Shown: piece by piece, positions 16,394 through 25,177 of the stretch
How positions within the stretch are numbered: the first letter of the stretch is position 1
How the letters are laid out: every line of letters begins with the position of its first letter
Assembly: GCA_036504515.1 (NCBI GenBank)
Contig: DASXVA010000007.1
Coordinates: 310,001-374,000 of the forward strand
DNA from: AWTP1-18 sp036504515
GTDB lineage: Bacteria > Pseudomonadota > Gammaproteobacteria > Burkholderiales > Rhodocyclaceae
Direction: 5' to 3'
Length of the DNA stretch: 64,000 nucleotides
Notes under the pieces: generated by a model
Told to the model about the DNA's origin: nothing
Seen by the model: the letters and a program-made list of their open reading frames with translations, nothing else
Database searches by the model: none
Translations under genes and position numbers: made by a program

Positions 16394-17410
16394 ATGAAGG
16401 TTTATTACGACAAGGACGCCGACCTGTCCCTCATCAAAGGCAAGCAAGTCACCATCGTTGGTTACGGCTCCCAAGGTCATGCCCACGCCCAGAATCTGCG
16501 CGATTCCGGCGTTAACGTCACTGTTGCCCTGCGCAAGGGCGGTGCTTCCTGGGCCAAGGCCGAAGGTGCCGGCCTCAAAGTGGCTGAAATCGCGGAAGCC
16601 GTTAAGGGCGCTGATGTAGTCATGATTCTGTTGCCCGACGAAAATATTCCCGAGGTCTACAACAAGGAAGTCGCCCCCAACATCAAGGCCGGCGCTGCTT
16701 TGGCCTTCGCTCACGGCTTCAACGTGCATTACAACCAGGTTGTGCCCCGTGCCGACGTGGACGTGATCATGGTCGCCCCCAAGGGCCCTGGCCACACCGT
16801 TCGTTCCGAATACCTGAAGGGTGGCGGCGTGCCTTCCCTGATCGCCATTTACCAAGACGTGACCGGCAAGGCCAAGGATGTGGCCCTGTCCTACGCGGCT
16901 GCCAACGGCGGCACTAAGGGTGGCGTGATCGAAACCAACTTCCGTGAAGAAACCGAAACCGACCTTTTCGGCGAACAAGCCGTTCTGTGTGGTGGTGCGG
17001 TGGAACTGGTCAAGATGGGCTTCGAAACCCTGGTGGAAGCTGGTTATGCACCCGAAATGGCCTACTTTGAATGCTTGCACGAACTGAAGCTGATCGTGGA
17101 CCTGATGTACGAAGGCGGCATCGCCAACATGAACTACTCCATCTCCAACAATGCGGAGTATGGCGAGTACGTAACCGGCCCTGAAGTCATCAACGAAGAG
17201 TCCCGTTACGCCATGCGTAATGCGCTCAAGCGCATCCAGAACGGCGAATACGCCAAGATGTTCATTCTGGAAGGCAAGACCAACTATCCTTCCATGACGG
17301 CCCGTCGTCGTCTGAACGCTGTTCACCCCATCGAAGTTGTGGGCGGCAAACTGCGCGACATGATGCCCTGGATCAAGAAGAACAAACTGGTCGACCAAAG
17401 TAAGAACTAA
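16394..17410 (+). CDS. ilvC: Ketol-acid reductoisomerase, class I
   Basis: 338-aa class I enzyme. The start MKVYYDKDADLSLIKGKQ and the Rossmann loop GYGSQGHAHAQNLRDSG are diagnostic. The C-terminal knotted helical domain carries the Mg ligands in ETDLFGEQAVLCGG and the ECLHELKLIVD helix. It isomerises and reduces acetolactate to dihydroxyisovalerate with NADPH. The codon choice looks strongly biased, as expected for a highly expressed gene. A terminator follows 24 bases after the stop and closes the ilvBNC operon. Confidence 0.97.
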   Translation: MKVYYDKDADLSLIKGKQVTIVGYGSQGHAHAQNLRDSGVNVTVALRKGGASWAKAEGAGLKVAEIAEAVKGADVVMILLPDENIPEVYNKEVAPNIKAGAALAFAHGFNVHYNQVVPRADVDVIMVAPKGPGHTVRSEYLKGGGVPSLIAIYQDVTGKAKDVALSYAAANGGTKGGVIETNFREETETDLFGEQAVLCGGAVELVKMGFETLVEAGYAPEMAYFECLHELKLIVDLMYEGGIANMNYSISNNAEYGEYVTGPEVINEESRYAMRNALKRIQNGEYAKMFILEGKTNYPSMTARRRLNAVHPIEVVGGKLRDMMPWIKKNKLVDQSKN

Positions 17411-17434
17411 GTCCCTGCCAGGACTGAGAAAGGG

Positions 17435-17462
17435 AAGGGCACAGCAAAGCTGTGCCCTTTTC
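17435..17462 (+). terminator. Rho-independent terminator after ilvC
   Basis: Stem AAGGGCACAGC / GCTGTGCCCTT (17435-17445 and 17449-17459), AAA loop, then TT. It ends the ilvBNC transcript ahead of psd. Confidence 0.85.
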
Positions 17463-17471
17463 CATCCTGAG

Positions 17472-17484
17472 TACGCTCAGCGTA
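17472..17484. promoter_or_regulatory. Small palindrome upstream of psd
   Basis: TACG-CTCAG-CGTA, with the same TACG-N5-CGTA arrangement as the two palindromes at 7110 and 7223 and a spacer that also starts with CT. It lies 30 bases before the psd start, where an operator would make sense. The flanks match the other copies only in part. Confidence 0.3.
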
Positions 17485-17514
17485 TTCGCCCTAACTCCAG
17501 GATAAAACCCCGAG

Positions 17515-18159
17515 ATGCAGCCTAATTACCCCCACCCCCTGCTGGCCCGCGAAGGCTGGCCTTTCATCGGCGGTTCCCTTGTTATTGCGTTGGTGACCAC
17601 TTGGCTTTGGGGTAGCTGGTCGGTACCCATCTGGATTCTGTTTGTCTTTTGCGTTCAGTTTTTCCGCGATCCTCCCCGGGAGGTTCCCGGTAACGGCAAA
17701 AGCGTGCTTTCTCCCGCCGATGGTCGCATCGTTGCCATTGAGCCTGTGCGTGATCCCTGGTTGAATCGGGACACCCTCAAGATCAGCGTTTTCATGAACG
17801 TCTTCAACGTTCATTCCAATCGCAGTCCGGTGGATGGCACCGTGCAGCAGCGCTGGTACAACCCCGGCAAGTTCGTCAATGCAGACCTGGACAAGGCCTC
17901 TACCGAAAATGAGCGCAATGCCCTGCACATTCGCACGGCCGATGGCCAGGACATCACCTGCGTGCAAGTGGCCGGCCTGATTGCCCGTCGCATTCTTTGT
18001 TACGTTGAAGGCGGTACCCGTCTGGTTCGCGGTCAGCGTTACGGCTTTATCCGCTTCGGTTCCCGGGTCGATCTGTATCTGCCTACCGATGTGCGGGTAA
18101 AGGTGACGATCGGCGAGAAGGTCAGTGCGACCAGCACCATTCTGGCCGAGTTGCCCTGA
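17515..18159 (+). CDS. psd: Phosphatidylserine decarboxylase proenzyme, short form
   Basis: 214-aa protein of the short Psd class. One hydrophobic N-terminal segment (about 18-50) anchors it; LSPADGRIVAIEP and FMNVFNVHSNRSPVDG carry the conserved Asp and His residues. The self-cleavage site is the Gly-Ser in IRFGSRVDLYLP near residue 181, where serine becomes the pyruvoyl group. It makes phosphatidylethanolamine from phosphatidylserine. The substrate-making pssA follows 59 bases downstream, so the pathway steps are paired. Confidence 0.92.
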   Translation: MQPNYPHPLLAREGWPFIGGSLVIALVTTWLWGSWSVPIWILFVFCVQFFRDPPREVPGNGKSVLSPADGRIVAIEPVRDPWLNRDTLKISVFMNVFNVHSNRSPVDGTVQQRWYNPGKFVNADLDKASTENERNALHIRTADGQDITCVQVAGLIARRILCYVEGGTRLVRGQRYGFIRFGSRVDLYLPTDVRVKVTIGEKVSATSTILAELP

Positions 18160-18218
18160 TCGGTTCTGATCCGATCCAAGGACTACAATAAACGCCCTTT
18201 AGCAGACACCGGTTTCCC

Positions 18219-18977
18219 ATGACTGATATTCGTCATCGCCGAGCGCTGGTCAATCCAGAGCTTCGTCGGCGCGGCATTTACATTCTGCCCAATCTGTTCA
18301 CCACCGCCGCTTTGTTTGCCGGGTTCTACGCCATTGTCCAGGCCATGAACCAGAACTTTGAACAGGCGGCGGTCGCCATTTTCATTGCCATGGTCCTGGA
18401 TGGTCTCGATGGCCGTGTCGCGCGCATGACCGGCACCCAGAGTGCCTTCGGTGCCGAATACGATTCCCTGTCCGACATGGTGTCCTTTGGCGTGGCTCCG
18501 GCCCTGGTGGCCTATGAGTGGGCCCTGAAGGGCTTGGGCAAGTGGGGCTGGATCGCTGCTTTTATCTATTGCGTCGGTGCCGCGCTGCGGCTGGCGCGGT
18601 TCAACACCAATATCGGCATCGTGGACAAGCGTTACTTCCAGGGGCTGCCCAGTCCTGCTGCTGCGGCCCTGGTGGCCGGCCTGGTCTGGGTGCTGCTGGA
18701 CAACGGCTGGTCTGGTGTGGATGCCCGCTGGTACGCCTTTGCCCTGACCATCTTTGCCGGGCTGACCATGGTCAGCAACGTTCTGTATTACTCGGGCAAG
18801 AGCATCAATCTGCGCCGTAGCGTCCCCTTCATCTTCGTGGCCGGGATCGCTATCGGTTTTGCCCTGATTTCCAGTTATCCCCCTGGTGTGCTGTTTGGTC
18901 TTTTCCTTTGCTATGCCCTGTCCGGCTACGTGCTGACCGTGCTTGGCTGGTTTAGACGCAAACCCGCACCTCGTTAA
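18219..18977 (+). CDS. pssA: CDP-diacylglycerol-serine O-phosphatidyltransferase
   Basis: 252-aa membrane enzyme of the CDP-alcohol phosphatidyltransferase family. The signature DG-x2-AR-x8-G-x3-D-x3-D is complete in DGLDGRVARMTGTQSAFG followed by AEYDSLSD (about 65-90). Seven or so hydrophobic segments follow, and the start RRRGIYILPNLFTT is typical. It makes phosphatidylserine, the substrate of the upstream psd. leuA starts 20 bases downstream. Confidence 0.93.
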   Translation: MTDIRHRRALVNPELRRRGIYILPNLFTTAALFAGFYAIVQAMNQNFEQAAVAIFIAMVLDGLDGRVARMTGTQSAFGAEYDSLSDMVSFGVAPALVAYEWALKGLGKWGWIAAFIYCVGAALRLARFNTNIGIVDKRYFQGLPSPAAAALVAGLVWVLLDNGWSGVDARWYAFALTIFAGLTMVSNVLYYSGKSINLRRSVPFIFVAGIAIGFALISSYPPGVLFGLFLCYALSGYVLTVLGWFRRKPAPR

Positions 18978-18997
18978 TAGTTTTGCCGGAGCTTTTC

Positions 18998-20542
18998 ATG
19001 GCCCAAGATCATCTGATTGTTTTTGACACCACCCTGCGCGACGGCGAGCAAAGCCCCGGCGCCTCCATGACCCGGGAAGAGAAGCTGCGCATCGCCCGGC
19101 AACTGGAAAAAATGCGGGTGGACGTGATTGAAGCGGGCTTTCCCGCCGCCTCCAATGGCGACTTCGAATCCGTTCGCGCTGTCGCCGAGATCATCAAGGA
19201 TTCCACCGTAGCCGGCCTGTGTCGTGCCTCGGACAAGGACATTGCCCGGGCCCTAGAGGCCATCAAGCCCGCCAAGTCCGGCCGCATCCATACCTTCATC
19301 GCCACCAGCCCGATCCATATGGAGAAGAAGCTGCGCATGACGCCGGATGAGGTGGTCGTCGCGGCCTGCAATGCGGTGCGCTTTGCTCGCAATGGCATCG
19401 ATAACGTGGAGTTCTCCTGTGAGGACGCCGGTCGTTCCGAGTTGGATTTCCTCTGCCGCATCATCGAGGCGGTGATCAAGGAAGGGGCCGGCACCATCAA
19501 CATCCCCGACACCGTGGGCTACAACGTACCCGAGCAGTTTGCCGAGCGCATTCGTCAATTGCGGGAGCGCATCCCCAATTCCGACAAAGTGATCTGGTCG
19601 GTGCATTGCCACAACGACTTGGGCTTGGCCGTTGCCAACTCCCTGGCTGCAGTGGTGGCTGGAGCACGACAGGTGGAATGCACCATCAACGGCCTTGGTG
19701 AGCGGGCAGGTAACGCCGCCCTGGAAGAGGTGGTAATGGCCGTGCGGACCCGTCAGGACGTCTTCAAATGCGATACCCGCATCGACACGACCCAGATCGT
19801 TGCCGCTTCCAAAATGGTGTCGAGCATCACCGGCTTTCCGGTGCAGCCCAACAAGGCCATCGTCGGCGCCAATGCCTTTGCCCATGAGTCCGGCATCCAT
19901 CAGGACGGCGTGCTCAAGCATCGTGAAACCTACGAAATCATGCGGGCCGAAGATGTCGGCTGGAACACCAACAAGCTGGTGCTGGGCAAGCATTCCGGTC
20001 GCACCGCCTTCAAGGCGCGACTGCAGGAGCTGGGCATCGAGGTGGATTCCGAGCAGGTGCTCAACAGCGCCTTTACCCGTTTCAAAGAACTGGCCGACAA
20101 GAAGCATGAAATCTTCGACGAAGACCTTCATGCCCTGATGTCCGACGAAGTGGTGACTCCGGAACAGGAGCGTTTCCGCCTGGTCTCATCCCGCTTCCAT
20201 TCCGAAACCGGCGAAGCGCCTTTGGCTGCCATCACGTTGTCCATTGACGGCCACGAGTTTCATGCCGAAGCGACCGGTAGCGGCCCCGTGGATGCGGCTT
20301 TCAAAGCCATCGAAAGCAAGGCCAATAGCGGCGGCGACCTGTTGCTGTATTCCGTCAATGCCATCACCACCGGCACCGATGCCCAGGGCGAGGTGACGGT
20401 GCGTCTTTCCAAGGGCGGCCGTGTGGTGAATGGTCTTGGCGCCGATACCGATATCGTCGTGGCTTCCGCCAAGGCCTACATCAATGCCCTCAATAAGCTG
20501 CTGTCAGGCCAGGAGCGGATTAATCCTCAAGGGGACGTTTGA
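18998..20542 (+). CDS. leuA: 2-isopropylmalate synthase
   Basis: 514-aa LeuA type 1. The TIM-barrel domain opens with IVFDTTLRDGEQSPGASM (metal Asp and Arg) and has HCHNDLGLAVANSLA and NGLGERAGNAALEEV; the C-terminal LeuA dimer domain (about 390-510) is the leucine regulatory region. It condenses acetyl-CoA and 2-ketoisovalerate, the first step to leucine, drawing on ilvBNC products. The frame is open to 18983, but the ATG at 18998 follows a GGAG site. Its end overlaps the opposite-strand DUF2069 gene by 16 bases. Confidence 0.95.
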   Translation: MAQDHLIVFDTTLRDGEQSPGASMTREEKLRIARQLEKMRVDVIEAGFPAASNGDFESVRAVAEIIKDSTVAGLCRASDKDIARALEAIKPAKSGRIHTFIATSPIHMEKKLRMTPDEVVVAACNAVRFARNGIDNVEFSCEDAGRSELDFLCRIIEAVIKEGAGTINIPDTVGYNVPEQFAERIRQLRERIPNSDKVIWSVHCHNDLGLAVANSLAAVVAGARQVECTINGLGERAGNAALEEVVMAVRTRQDVFKCDTRIDTTQIVAASKMVSSITGFPVQPNKAIVGANAFAHESGIHQDGVLKHRETYEIMRAEDVGWNTNKLVLGKHSGRTAFKARLQELGIEVDSEQVLNSAFTRFKELADKKHEIFDEDLHALMSDEVVTPEQERFRLVSSRFHSETGEAPLAAITLSIDGHEFHAEATGSGPVDAAFKAIESKANSGGDLLLYSVNAITTGTDAQGEVTVRLSKGGRVVNGLGADTDIVVASAKAYINALNKLLSGQERINPQGDV

Positions 20543-20898
20543 TCGGGGGCTTTGATCTTTTTCGCCCCGGTAATTTTTGCGTACCAGGCCGTGCTGGCAA
20601 AGAAAATCAGCGCCAGCACGGTTTCCAGGATGCCCAATTGACGGGACAGTGCCAAGGCATCGCTGGTGGATCGCACCAGACCTTCGCCGAAGTAAAACAG
20701 AATCAGCAGGGAAGCCCATTGGTAGGTGTAACGCCGCCCTTTGAGGATGCCCATCAAGGGCATGAGTAGCGGCACAACCTTGAGCACCAGCATGGATCCG
20801 CCGGGGCGCAAGGGGGCAAGCCAGAGTTCCCAGGCGACGCTGAGGGCGATGAGAGCAATCAGACTCAAGCTGCTGACAAGGTTCAATCTGCGGATCAT
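20527..20898 (-). CDS. DUF2069 membrane protein
   Basis: 123 aa from the ATG at 20898, with four hydrophobic segments. The pattern of family members is present: VAWELWLAPLRPGGS, then ILKGRRYTYQWASLLILFYFGEG, then a last helix. It belongs to an uncharacterised family of small inner-membrane proteins. The frame could begin at a TTG at 20925, but the ATG fits better. It is convergent with leuA (16-base tail overlap) and divergent from the YihY gene 49 bases away. Confidence 0.8.
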   Translation of the reverse strand: MIRRLNLVSSLSLIALIALSVAWELWLAPLRPGGSMLVLKVVPLLMPLMGILKGRRYTYQWASLLILFYFGEGLVRSTSDALALSRQLGILETVLALIFFASTAWYAKITGAKKIKAPDQTSP

Positions 20899-20947
20899 GA
20901 ATTGACGGGCGAGGCATTCGCCCAAGAATCGACAAGGCCCGGATTAT

Positions 20948-21772
20948 ATGCACCTCCTTCTGCTTCCCCTGCGCGTCTTCAAGCGCTTTCTTGCCGAGCG
21001 CTGTACCCAGACCGCTGCGGCGCTGTCTTTCGCCACCCTGTTGGGCCTGGTGCCCATGATCGCGGTGGCGGTGGCCATCATGTCGCGCCTGCCCTTGGCG
21101 GATGCCTTGGGCATGGCGGTACAAAAATTCCTGCTCGCCAATTTTCTGCCGGAAAAAGCCGGGGGCATCATTGCCCGCTATGTGGGCCTTTTCGCCCAAA
21201 AGGCCGAGCGCCTGACCTGGATCGGCGCCCTGGCTCTAGCCACGACGGCATTGATGCAGATGCTGACCATCGAACACGCCTTCAACCAGATCTGGGGCGT
21301 CAAGGAAAGCCGTCCTTTCCTGCGACGTATCGCCATGCACATGCTGGCGCTGCTGCTCGGGCCGGTTTTGTTCGGCGTCAGCATTGCCCTGGCCACCTAT
21401 CTGGCAACGGCGTCCCTGGGCCTGGTGGAAGAATGGAAGGCGGCAACCTTCTGGGTGTTTCGCATTCTTTCTTTTGCCTTCTCGACGGGGCTGTTCACCC
21501 TGCTTTACTGGAAGGTACCCAACCGGTCTGTCGAGAAACATCACGCCCTTGTGGGCGGGATTGTGGCTTCCATCGGCTTTGGCTTGATGCAGTGGTTATT
21601 TGCCGGTTATTTGTCCGGCATGTCGAGCTACCGGGTCATGTATGGCGCCTTTGCGGCCATCCCTATTTTCTTGGCTTGGCTGTACCTGTCCTGGGGTGTC
21701 ATTCTGGTGGGGGCCTTGATCAGCGCTGATCTTGGCGGCAAGGGTAGCAGCACGGCACGGCGCAAGCATTAA
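20948..21772 (+). CDS. YihY/BrkB family inner-membrane protein
   Basis: 274-aa protein with about six hydrophobic segments. TAAALSFATLLGLVPMIAV near the start, HAFNQIWGVKESRPFLRR in the middle and LAWLYLSWGVILVGALISADL near the end are the family's conserved blocks. It was once annotated as ribonuclease BN; that name belongs to another protein. Real function is unknown, perhaps transport. The last residues are a basic tail (STARRKH). Confidence 0.85.
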   Translation: MHLLLLPLRVFKRFLAERCTQTAAALSFATLLGLVPMIAVAVAIMSRLPLADALGMAVQKFLLANFLPEKAGGIIARYVGLFAQKAERLTWIGALALATTALMQMLTIEHAFNQIWGVKESRPFLRRIAMHMLALLLGPVLFGVSIALATYLATASLGLVEEWKAATFWVFRILSFAFSTGLFTLLYWKVPNRSVEKHHALVGGIVASIGFGLMQWLFAGYLSGMSSYRVMYGAFAAIPIFLAWLYLSWGVILVGALISADLGGKGSSTARRKH

Positions 21773-22060
21773 GGTGCTGCTCAAACCCTCGCTGTTGTTG
21801 GGTTATGAATTTATTTCACAATAACGGTTGGGTGTTAGATGGCTTAAGTTGGCTTGGTTAAACCAAGTTTGACATTTATGTCGGGAAATAATGCCCACCC
21901 AAGCTGCTCAATTTGTGAATTTATTTCAATGATTGGGATGTGCTGATCACCCGATATTGCCCGGGAAGCTCCTGAAAACGCTGAGCAAATCGCCATTGCC
22001 GCCCTTTGATGCTTGTCATGGGCGCAGGCGCCGGTGGGACGGAATTGTTTCCGTGTTGCC
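21773..22060. other. Intergenic gap with a duplicated 13-base AT-rich motif
   Basis: No supportable gene. TGAATTTATTTCA occurs at 21806-21818 and again at 21916-21928, exactly 110 bases apart; each copy is itself a TGAA-N5-TTCA palindrome. Between them is CTTGGT-TAA-ACCAAG (21853-21867). An open frame covers most of the gap on the minus strand, but its beginning is a shadow of the next gene and I do not accept it. The layout resembles an operator region or a remnant. Confidence 0.4.
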
Positions 22061-23398
22061 TTAATCCTCCCGGCCGAGACGGGAAAATTCAAAAACCTCG
22101 ATACCGCTGGTCTGATGCCTGGGCGTGCCGCGCAGGCCGGAGGTGAGCCGCAACTGCCCGCTTTTTTCCGTGAGCAGAACGAAATTGTGTTCCTCGCCCC
22201 ATTCCTCCCGTGGCGCAAGCAAGGCTTCGCTACGGTCCAGACCGGGAAGTGCGGGGAGCAGGAAGGCGGGTTGGGGTTCCCTCTCCGGCAACGTCAGCCG
22301 GACAGGAATAGCGCTGGGGGAGAGCAGTTCGACGCCGGCTTCAATGTGGGCCGAGTTTTCGCTGCGTACCCAGCGGACCAGGCAAAGGGACCAGGGCTTT
22401 CCCGGAATCTTGAGGCCGAGGGCGTGGCCGGCAATCAGGTTGGTTACCGGGCCCTTGGCGTGCATCAGGGCATAGCCGCCAGCGCTTTCGTTCAGCACCA
22501 TCCAGTCCGAGCATTCCTCGGGTTCGACCGGGGCTTCGCCGAGAGTCGCCCAGAGTTGGTCCAGCCGCGTGCAAAGGGATACCCGGCTTTCCTGGCGGCG
22601 GCGGTTGAAGCGGCGGCTGGCCGGGGCTTGCCATTGTTCGGCAACGCGGTTGAGGGTGGCTTTGACCTCAGTGGCGGGAATGAAATCCAGCAAGAGCAAA
22701 GGGTGGTTCGGGTTGTCTTCAAGTTCCTGTAACAAGGCATCGATTCTTGCTGCCAAGTCAGGGCACTGAAAAAAGAGGATCTGGCTGGTGGCGTTGGGGT
22801 GGCTGAGTCGTAGGTGACTGGTGGATAAATTGCCCTGGTTGTCCAGCCAGTGCCAGCCTTCCATGGCATCCGGCGCTGTCTGGCGCAGGGTGACGTGGTG
22901 GGCCTCCTGTAACAGCAGTCCTCGCAGAAACCATAGGGAGCGGGGCGTATGGCTTTCCGGCTGAATCACGGTCAGGGCCAGCATTGCCCGCAAAATGTCG
23001 CGGCATTCATCGTTACAGGCAGCAAGGGTCAAGGCTGTCGGCCAGAGGTCCTTGGGAACCTGGGTGTGGGTAATCAAGGCCAGGGTCAGTTGTTTCATCA
23101 GGCCGTGGCTGATGTCTGTCATTTTCTTGGCGGAGGCGGTCGCCAGGTGCTTGCGCCACAAGCCATAAATCTCACTCAGGGTCAGGGCCAGAGTGCGTTG
23201 GGGCGCAGGCAGGGGCGCTGTCGCAGTTATCAGCAAGGCTATGACGGCACCTTCAGTGCTGTCGAGTATGGGCTGCAGTTGCTCCAGTTCCTTTGCCGTG
23301 TTTTCCTGTTGCAATTGCCGACGCAAGGAAACCAGCTGGCGCAAGGGATCGTCTTCCGGCGGAATTGTTGGCGTGGGCATGGCTGGCAAAGGGTTCAT
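22061..23398 (-). CDS. Unrecognised 445-aa protein with a PilZ-like C-terminal region
   Basis: Soluble protein without signal peptide or membrane helix. The N-terminal half (about 20-190) is mostly helical and Leu-rich. From about residue 310 it turns to beta-strand-rich sequence (WSLCLVRWVRSENSAHIEAG, then VELLSPSAIPVRL) in the style of PilZ domains. The RxxxR and D/N-x-S-x-x-G residues needed for c-di-GMP binding are not clear; RRFNRRRQESRVSLCTRL at about 273-290 and NESAGGYAL at about 310-318 are candidates. It is divergent from rpsP across a 146-base gap. Confidence 0.7.
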   Translation of the reverse strand: MNPLPAMPTPTIPPEDDPLRQLVSLRRQLQQENTAKELEQLQPILDSTEGAVIALLITATAPLPAPQRTLALTLSEIYGLWRKHLATASAKKMTDISHGLMKQLTLALITHTQVPKDLWPTALTLAACNDECRDILRAMLALTVIQPESHTPRSLWFLRGLLLQEAHHVTLRQTAPDAMEGWHWLDNQGNLSTSHLRLSHPNATSQILFFQCPDLAARIDALLQELEDNPNHPLLLLDFIPATEVKATLNRVAEQWQAPASRRFNRRRQESRVSLCTRLDQLWATLGEAPVEPEECSDWMVLNESAGGYALMHAKGPVTNLIAGHALGLKIPGKPWSLCLVRWVRSENSAHIEAGVELLSPSAIPVRLTLPEREPQPAFLLPALPGLDRSEALLAPREEWGEEHNFVLLTEKSGQLRLTSGLRGTPRHQTSGIEVFEFSRLGRED

Positions 23399-23484
23399 GG
23401 GCCTATTTTGGCATGCTCCAACGGCGGGGCAATTTTCACTTCTTGGCAGCGGAGGAAGGCGGATTTCATCTTGGCTTCATGGAC

Positions 23485-23513
23485 TTGTATATTGCAGTCT
23501 TTCCCCCTATAAT
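23485..23513 (+). promoter_or_regulatory. Sigma-70 promoter for rpsP operon
   Basis: A -10 box TATAAT at 23508-23513 (perfect) lies 17 bases after TTGTAT at 23485-23490, about 30 bases before the rpsP start. It is the best promoter candidate for the ribosomal operon. Confidence 0.65.
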
Positions 23514-23544
23514 CGCCGGCTTTATCCGATTTTAAGGGAACGAC

Positions 23545-23796
23545 ATGGTCGTCATTCGTCTCGCCCGTAGTGGCTCTAAAAAGCGCCCCTTCTTCAACCT
23601 CGTGGTTACTGATTCCCGTAATCGCCGCGATGGTCGTTTTGTGGAACGCGTTGGTTTCTACAATCCCGGTGCAGCTGCATCCGAACAAGGTCTGGTGATC
23701 AATACTGATCGTCTGGCCTACTGGCAAGGCGTGGGCGCTCAACTGTCCCCCACCGCTTCTCGCCTGGTAAAGCAGGCTGCCAAGAAGGCTGCCTGA
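23545..23796 (+). CDS. rpsP: 30S ribosomal protein S16
   Basis: 83-aa basic protein with the S16 signature: MVVIRLARSGSKKRPFFNLVVTDSR at the start and VGFYNPGA in the middle. A ribosome site AAGGGA lies before the ATG. It heads rpsP-rimM-trmD-rplS, the order conserved across bacteria. Confidence 0.97.
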   Translation: MVVIRLARSGSKKRPFFNLVVTDSRNRRDGRFVERVGFYNPGAAASEQGLVINTDRLAYWQGVGAQLSPTASRLVKQAAKKAA

Positions 23797-23812
23797 TAAG
23801 CATTTGAATCAA

Positions 23813-24325
23813 ATGGTTGTTTTGGGGCGGCTGGTTGCCCCGTACGGCGTCAAGGGCTGGCTTCACCTCCACCCTTTCGGCGATGACCCTGACTCCTGGC
23901 GATCAATTTCTCGCTGGTGGTTGGGCAAAACGGCGGAAGGCTCTGAGTGGACGGATCTTGGCCTTGACAGCATCAAAGCCCATAGTGACGGTTGGATCGT
24001 CAAATTCATGGGTATTGATGACCGGGGTGGAGCGGAATCTCTTGCCGGGAAGTTTGTAGCCTCCCAGCGCGAGGATATGCCCAAGCCGGGTGCCGATGAG
24101 TATTACTGGACCGATCTGATTGGTTTGCAGGTGGTCAATGAGTCTGGCGTCACGCTGGGCAAGGTGACCTCCCTGATCGAGACCGGTGCAAATGATGTTC
24201 TGGTGGTTCAGGATGGCGAAGGCAAGGCAATGCAGGAACGGTTGCTACCTTTTGTCGAGTCCGTGGTCCGTCAGGTAGATGTTCCGGCAGGCACGATCCG
24301 GGTGGAGTGGGGCGCAGACTGGTAA
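23813..24325 (+). CDS. rimM: Ribosome maturation factor RimM
   Basis: 170 aa. The N-terminal RimM barrel begins MVVLGRLVAPYGVKGWLHL; the C-terminal PRC-like domain has YYWTDLIGLQVVNESG and the family end LLPFVESVVRQVDVPAGTIRVEW. It helps assemble the 30S head around S19. A TTG three codons upstream (23804) is an alternative start; neither has a strong ribosome site. Its stop overlaps the trmD start by one base (TAATG). Confidence 0.95.
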   Translation: MVVLGRLVAPYGVKGWLHLHPFGDDPDSWRSISRWWLGKTAEGSEWTDLGLDSIKAHSDGWIVKFMGIDDRGGAESLAGKFVASQREDMPKPGADEYYWTDLIGLQVVNESGVTLGKVTSLIETGANDVLVVQDGEGKAMQERLLPFVESVVRQVDVPAGTIRVEWGADW

Positions 24326-25071
24326 TGCTACGTTTCGACGTAGTAACGCTGTTCCCTGAGATGTTCGCCGCCATTACTGCGTCGGGCATTACTCGCCGGG
24401 CGCTGGATCGACACTTGTGGGCCTTGCAGTGTCATAACCCTCGCGACTGGGCGACGGACAATCACCGAACGGTGGATGACCGGCCCTACGGCGGTGGTCC
24501 AGGAATGGTGATGCTGCCCGGTCCATTGGAACAGGCAATTGATGCGGCGAAGGCTGCGGGTAATGGCGAGAGGAAGGTTATTTATCTCTCACCTCAGGGC
24601 GCTCCCCTGACCCATGGTCGGGTGCTTGAGTTGTCGACAGGTCCCGGAGCCGTGTTGTTGTGTGGTCGTTACGAAGGTGTGGATGAGCGTTTGCTCCTGC
24701 GCCGGGTGGATGAAGAAATATCGCTGGGTGATTTTGTCCTCTCTGGAGGTGAATTGCCTGCCATGGCCCTGATGGATGCTTGCGTCCGACAGTTGCCCGG
24801 TGCCTTGAATGACGGGGCATCAGCGGTGGAGGATTCCTTTGCCGATGGCTTGCTCGACTGTCCCCACTACACGCGGCCGGAAGAGTACGAAGGAATGCGG
24901 GTGCCGGACGTATTGTTGTCGGGTAACCATGAGTTGATTCGGCGCTGGCGACTCAAACAGTCTCTGGGCCGGACCTGGCAAAGAAGACCGGACCTGTTGC
25001 AGGGGCGGGCTTTGAGTCGGGAAGAGATGAAACTGCTGGAGGAATTCCGGCGGGAGCATGAAGTAAAGTAG
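24325..25071 (+). CDS. trmD: tRNA (guanine-37-N1)-methyltransferase
   Basis: 248-aa SPOUT enzyme. MLRFDVVTLFPEMF at the start, DDRPYGGGPGMVML, and the knot region LCGRYEGVDERLL with ISLGDFVLSGGELPA are diagnostic. It methylates G37 of tRNAs to prevent frameshifting. The frame extends six codons into rimM, but the ATG at 24325 matches the family. rplS follows after 106 bases. Confidence 0.97.
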   Translation: MLRFDVVTLFPEMFAAITASGITRRALDRHLWALQCHNPRDWATDNHRTVDDRPYGGGPGMVMLPGPLEQAIDAAKAAGNGERKVIYLSPQGAPLTHGRVLELSTGPGAVLLCGRYEGVDERLLLRRVDEEISLGDFVLSGGELPAMALMDACVRQLPGALNDGASAVEDSFADGLLDCPHYTRPEEYEGMRVPDVLLSGNHELIRRWRLKQSLGRTWQRRPDLLQGRALSREEMKLLEEFRREHEVK

Positions 25072-25177
25072 TGTTTTGCAAAGTAGTCGGTAGTACCAAA
25101 CCAAACCGCGTGCATCAGGCCATGAAAATGTCCTGCTCTGCCGGAAGGCCACAGGCCATGATTAACAGGAGTTTTAA

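Noticed and set aside
21844..22218. 124-codon minus-strand frame in the YihY/445-aa gap
   Set aside because: The first third lies inside the end of the 445-aa gene in another frame, and the rest has no recognisable domain or ribosome site.
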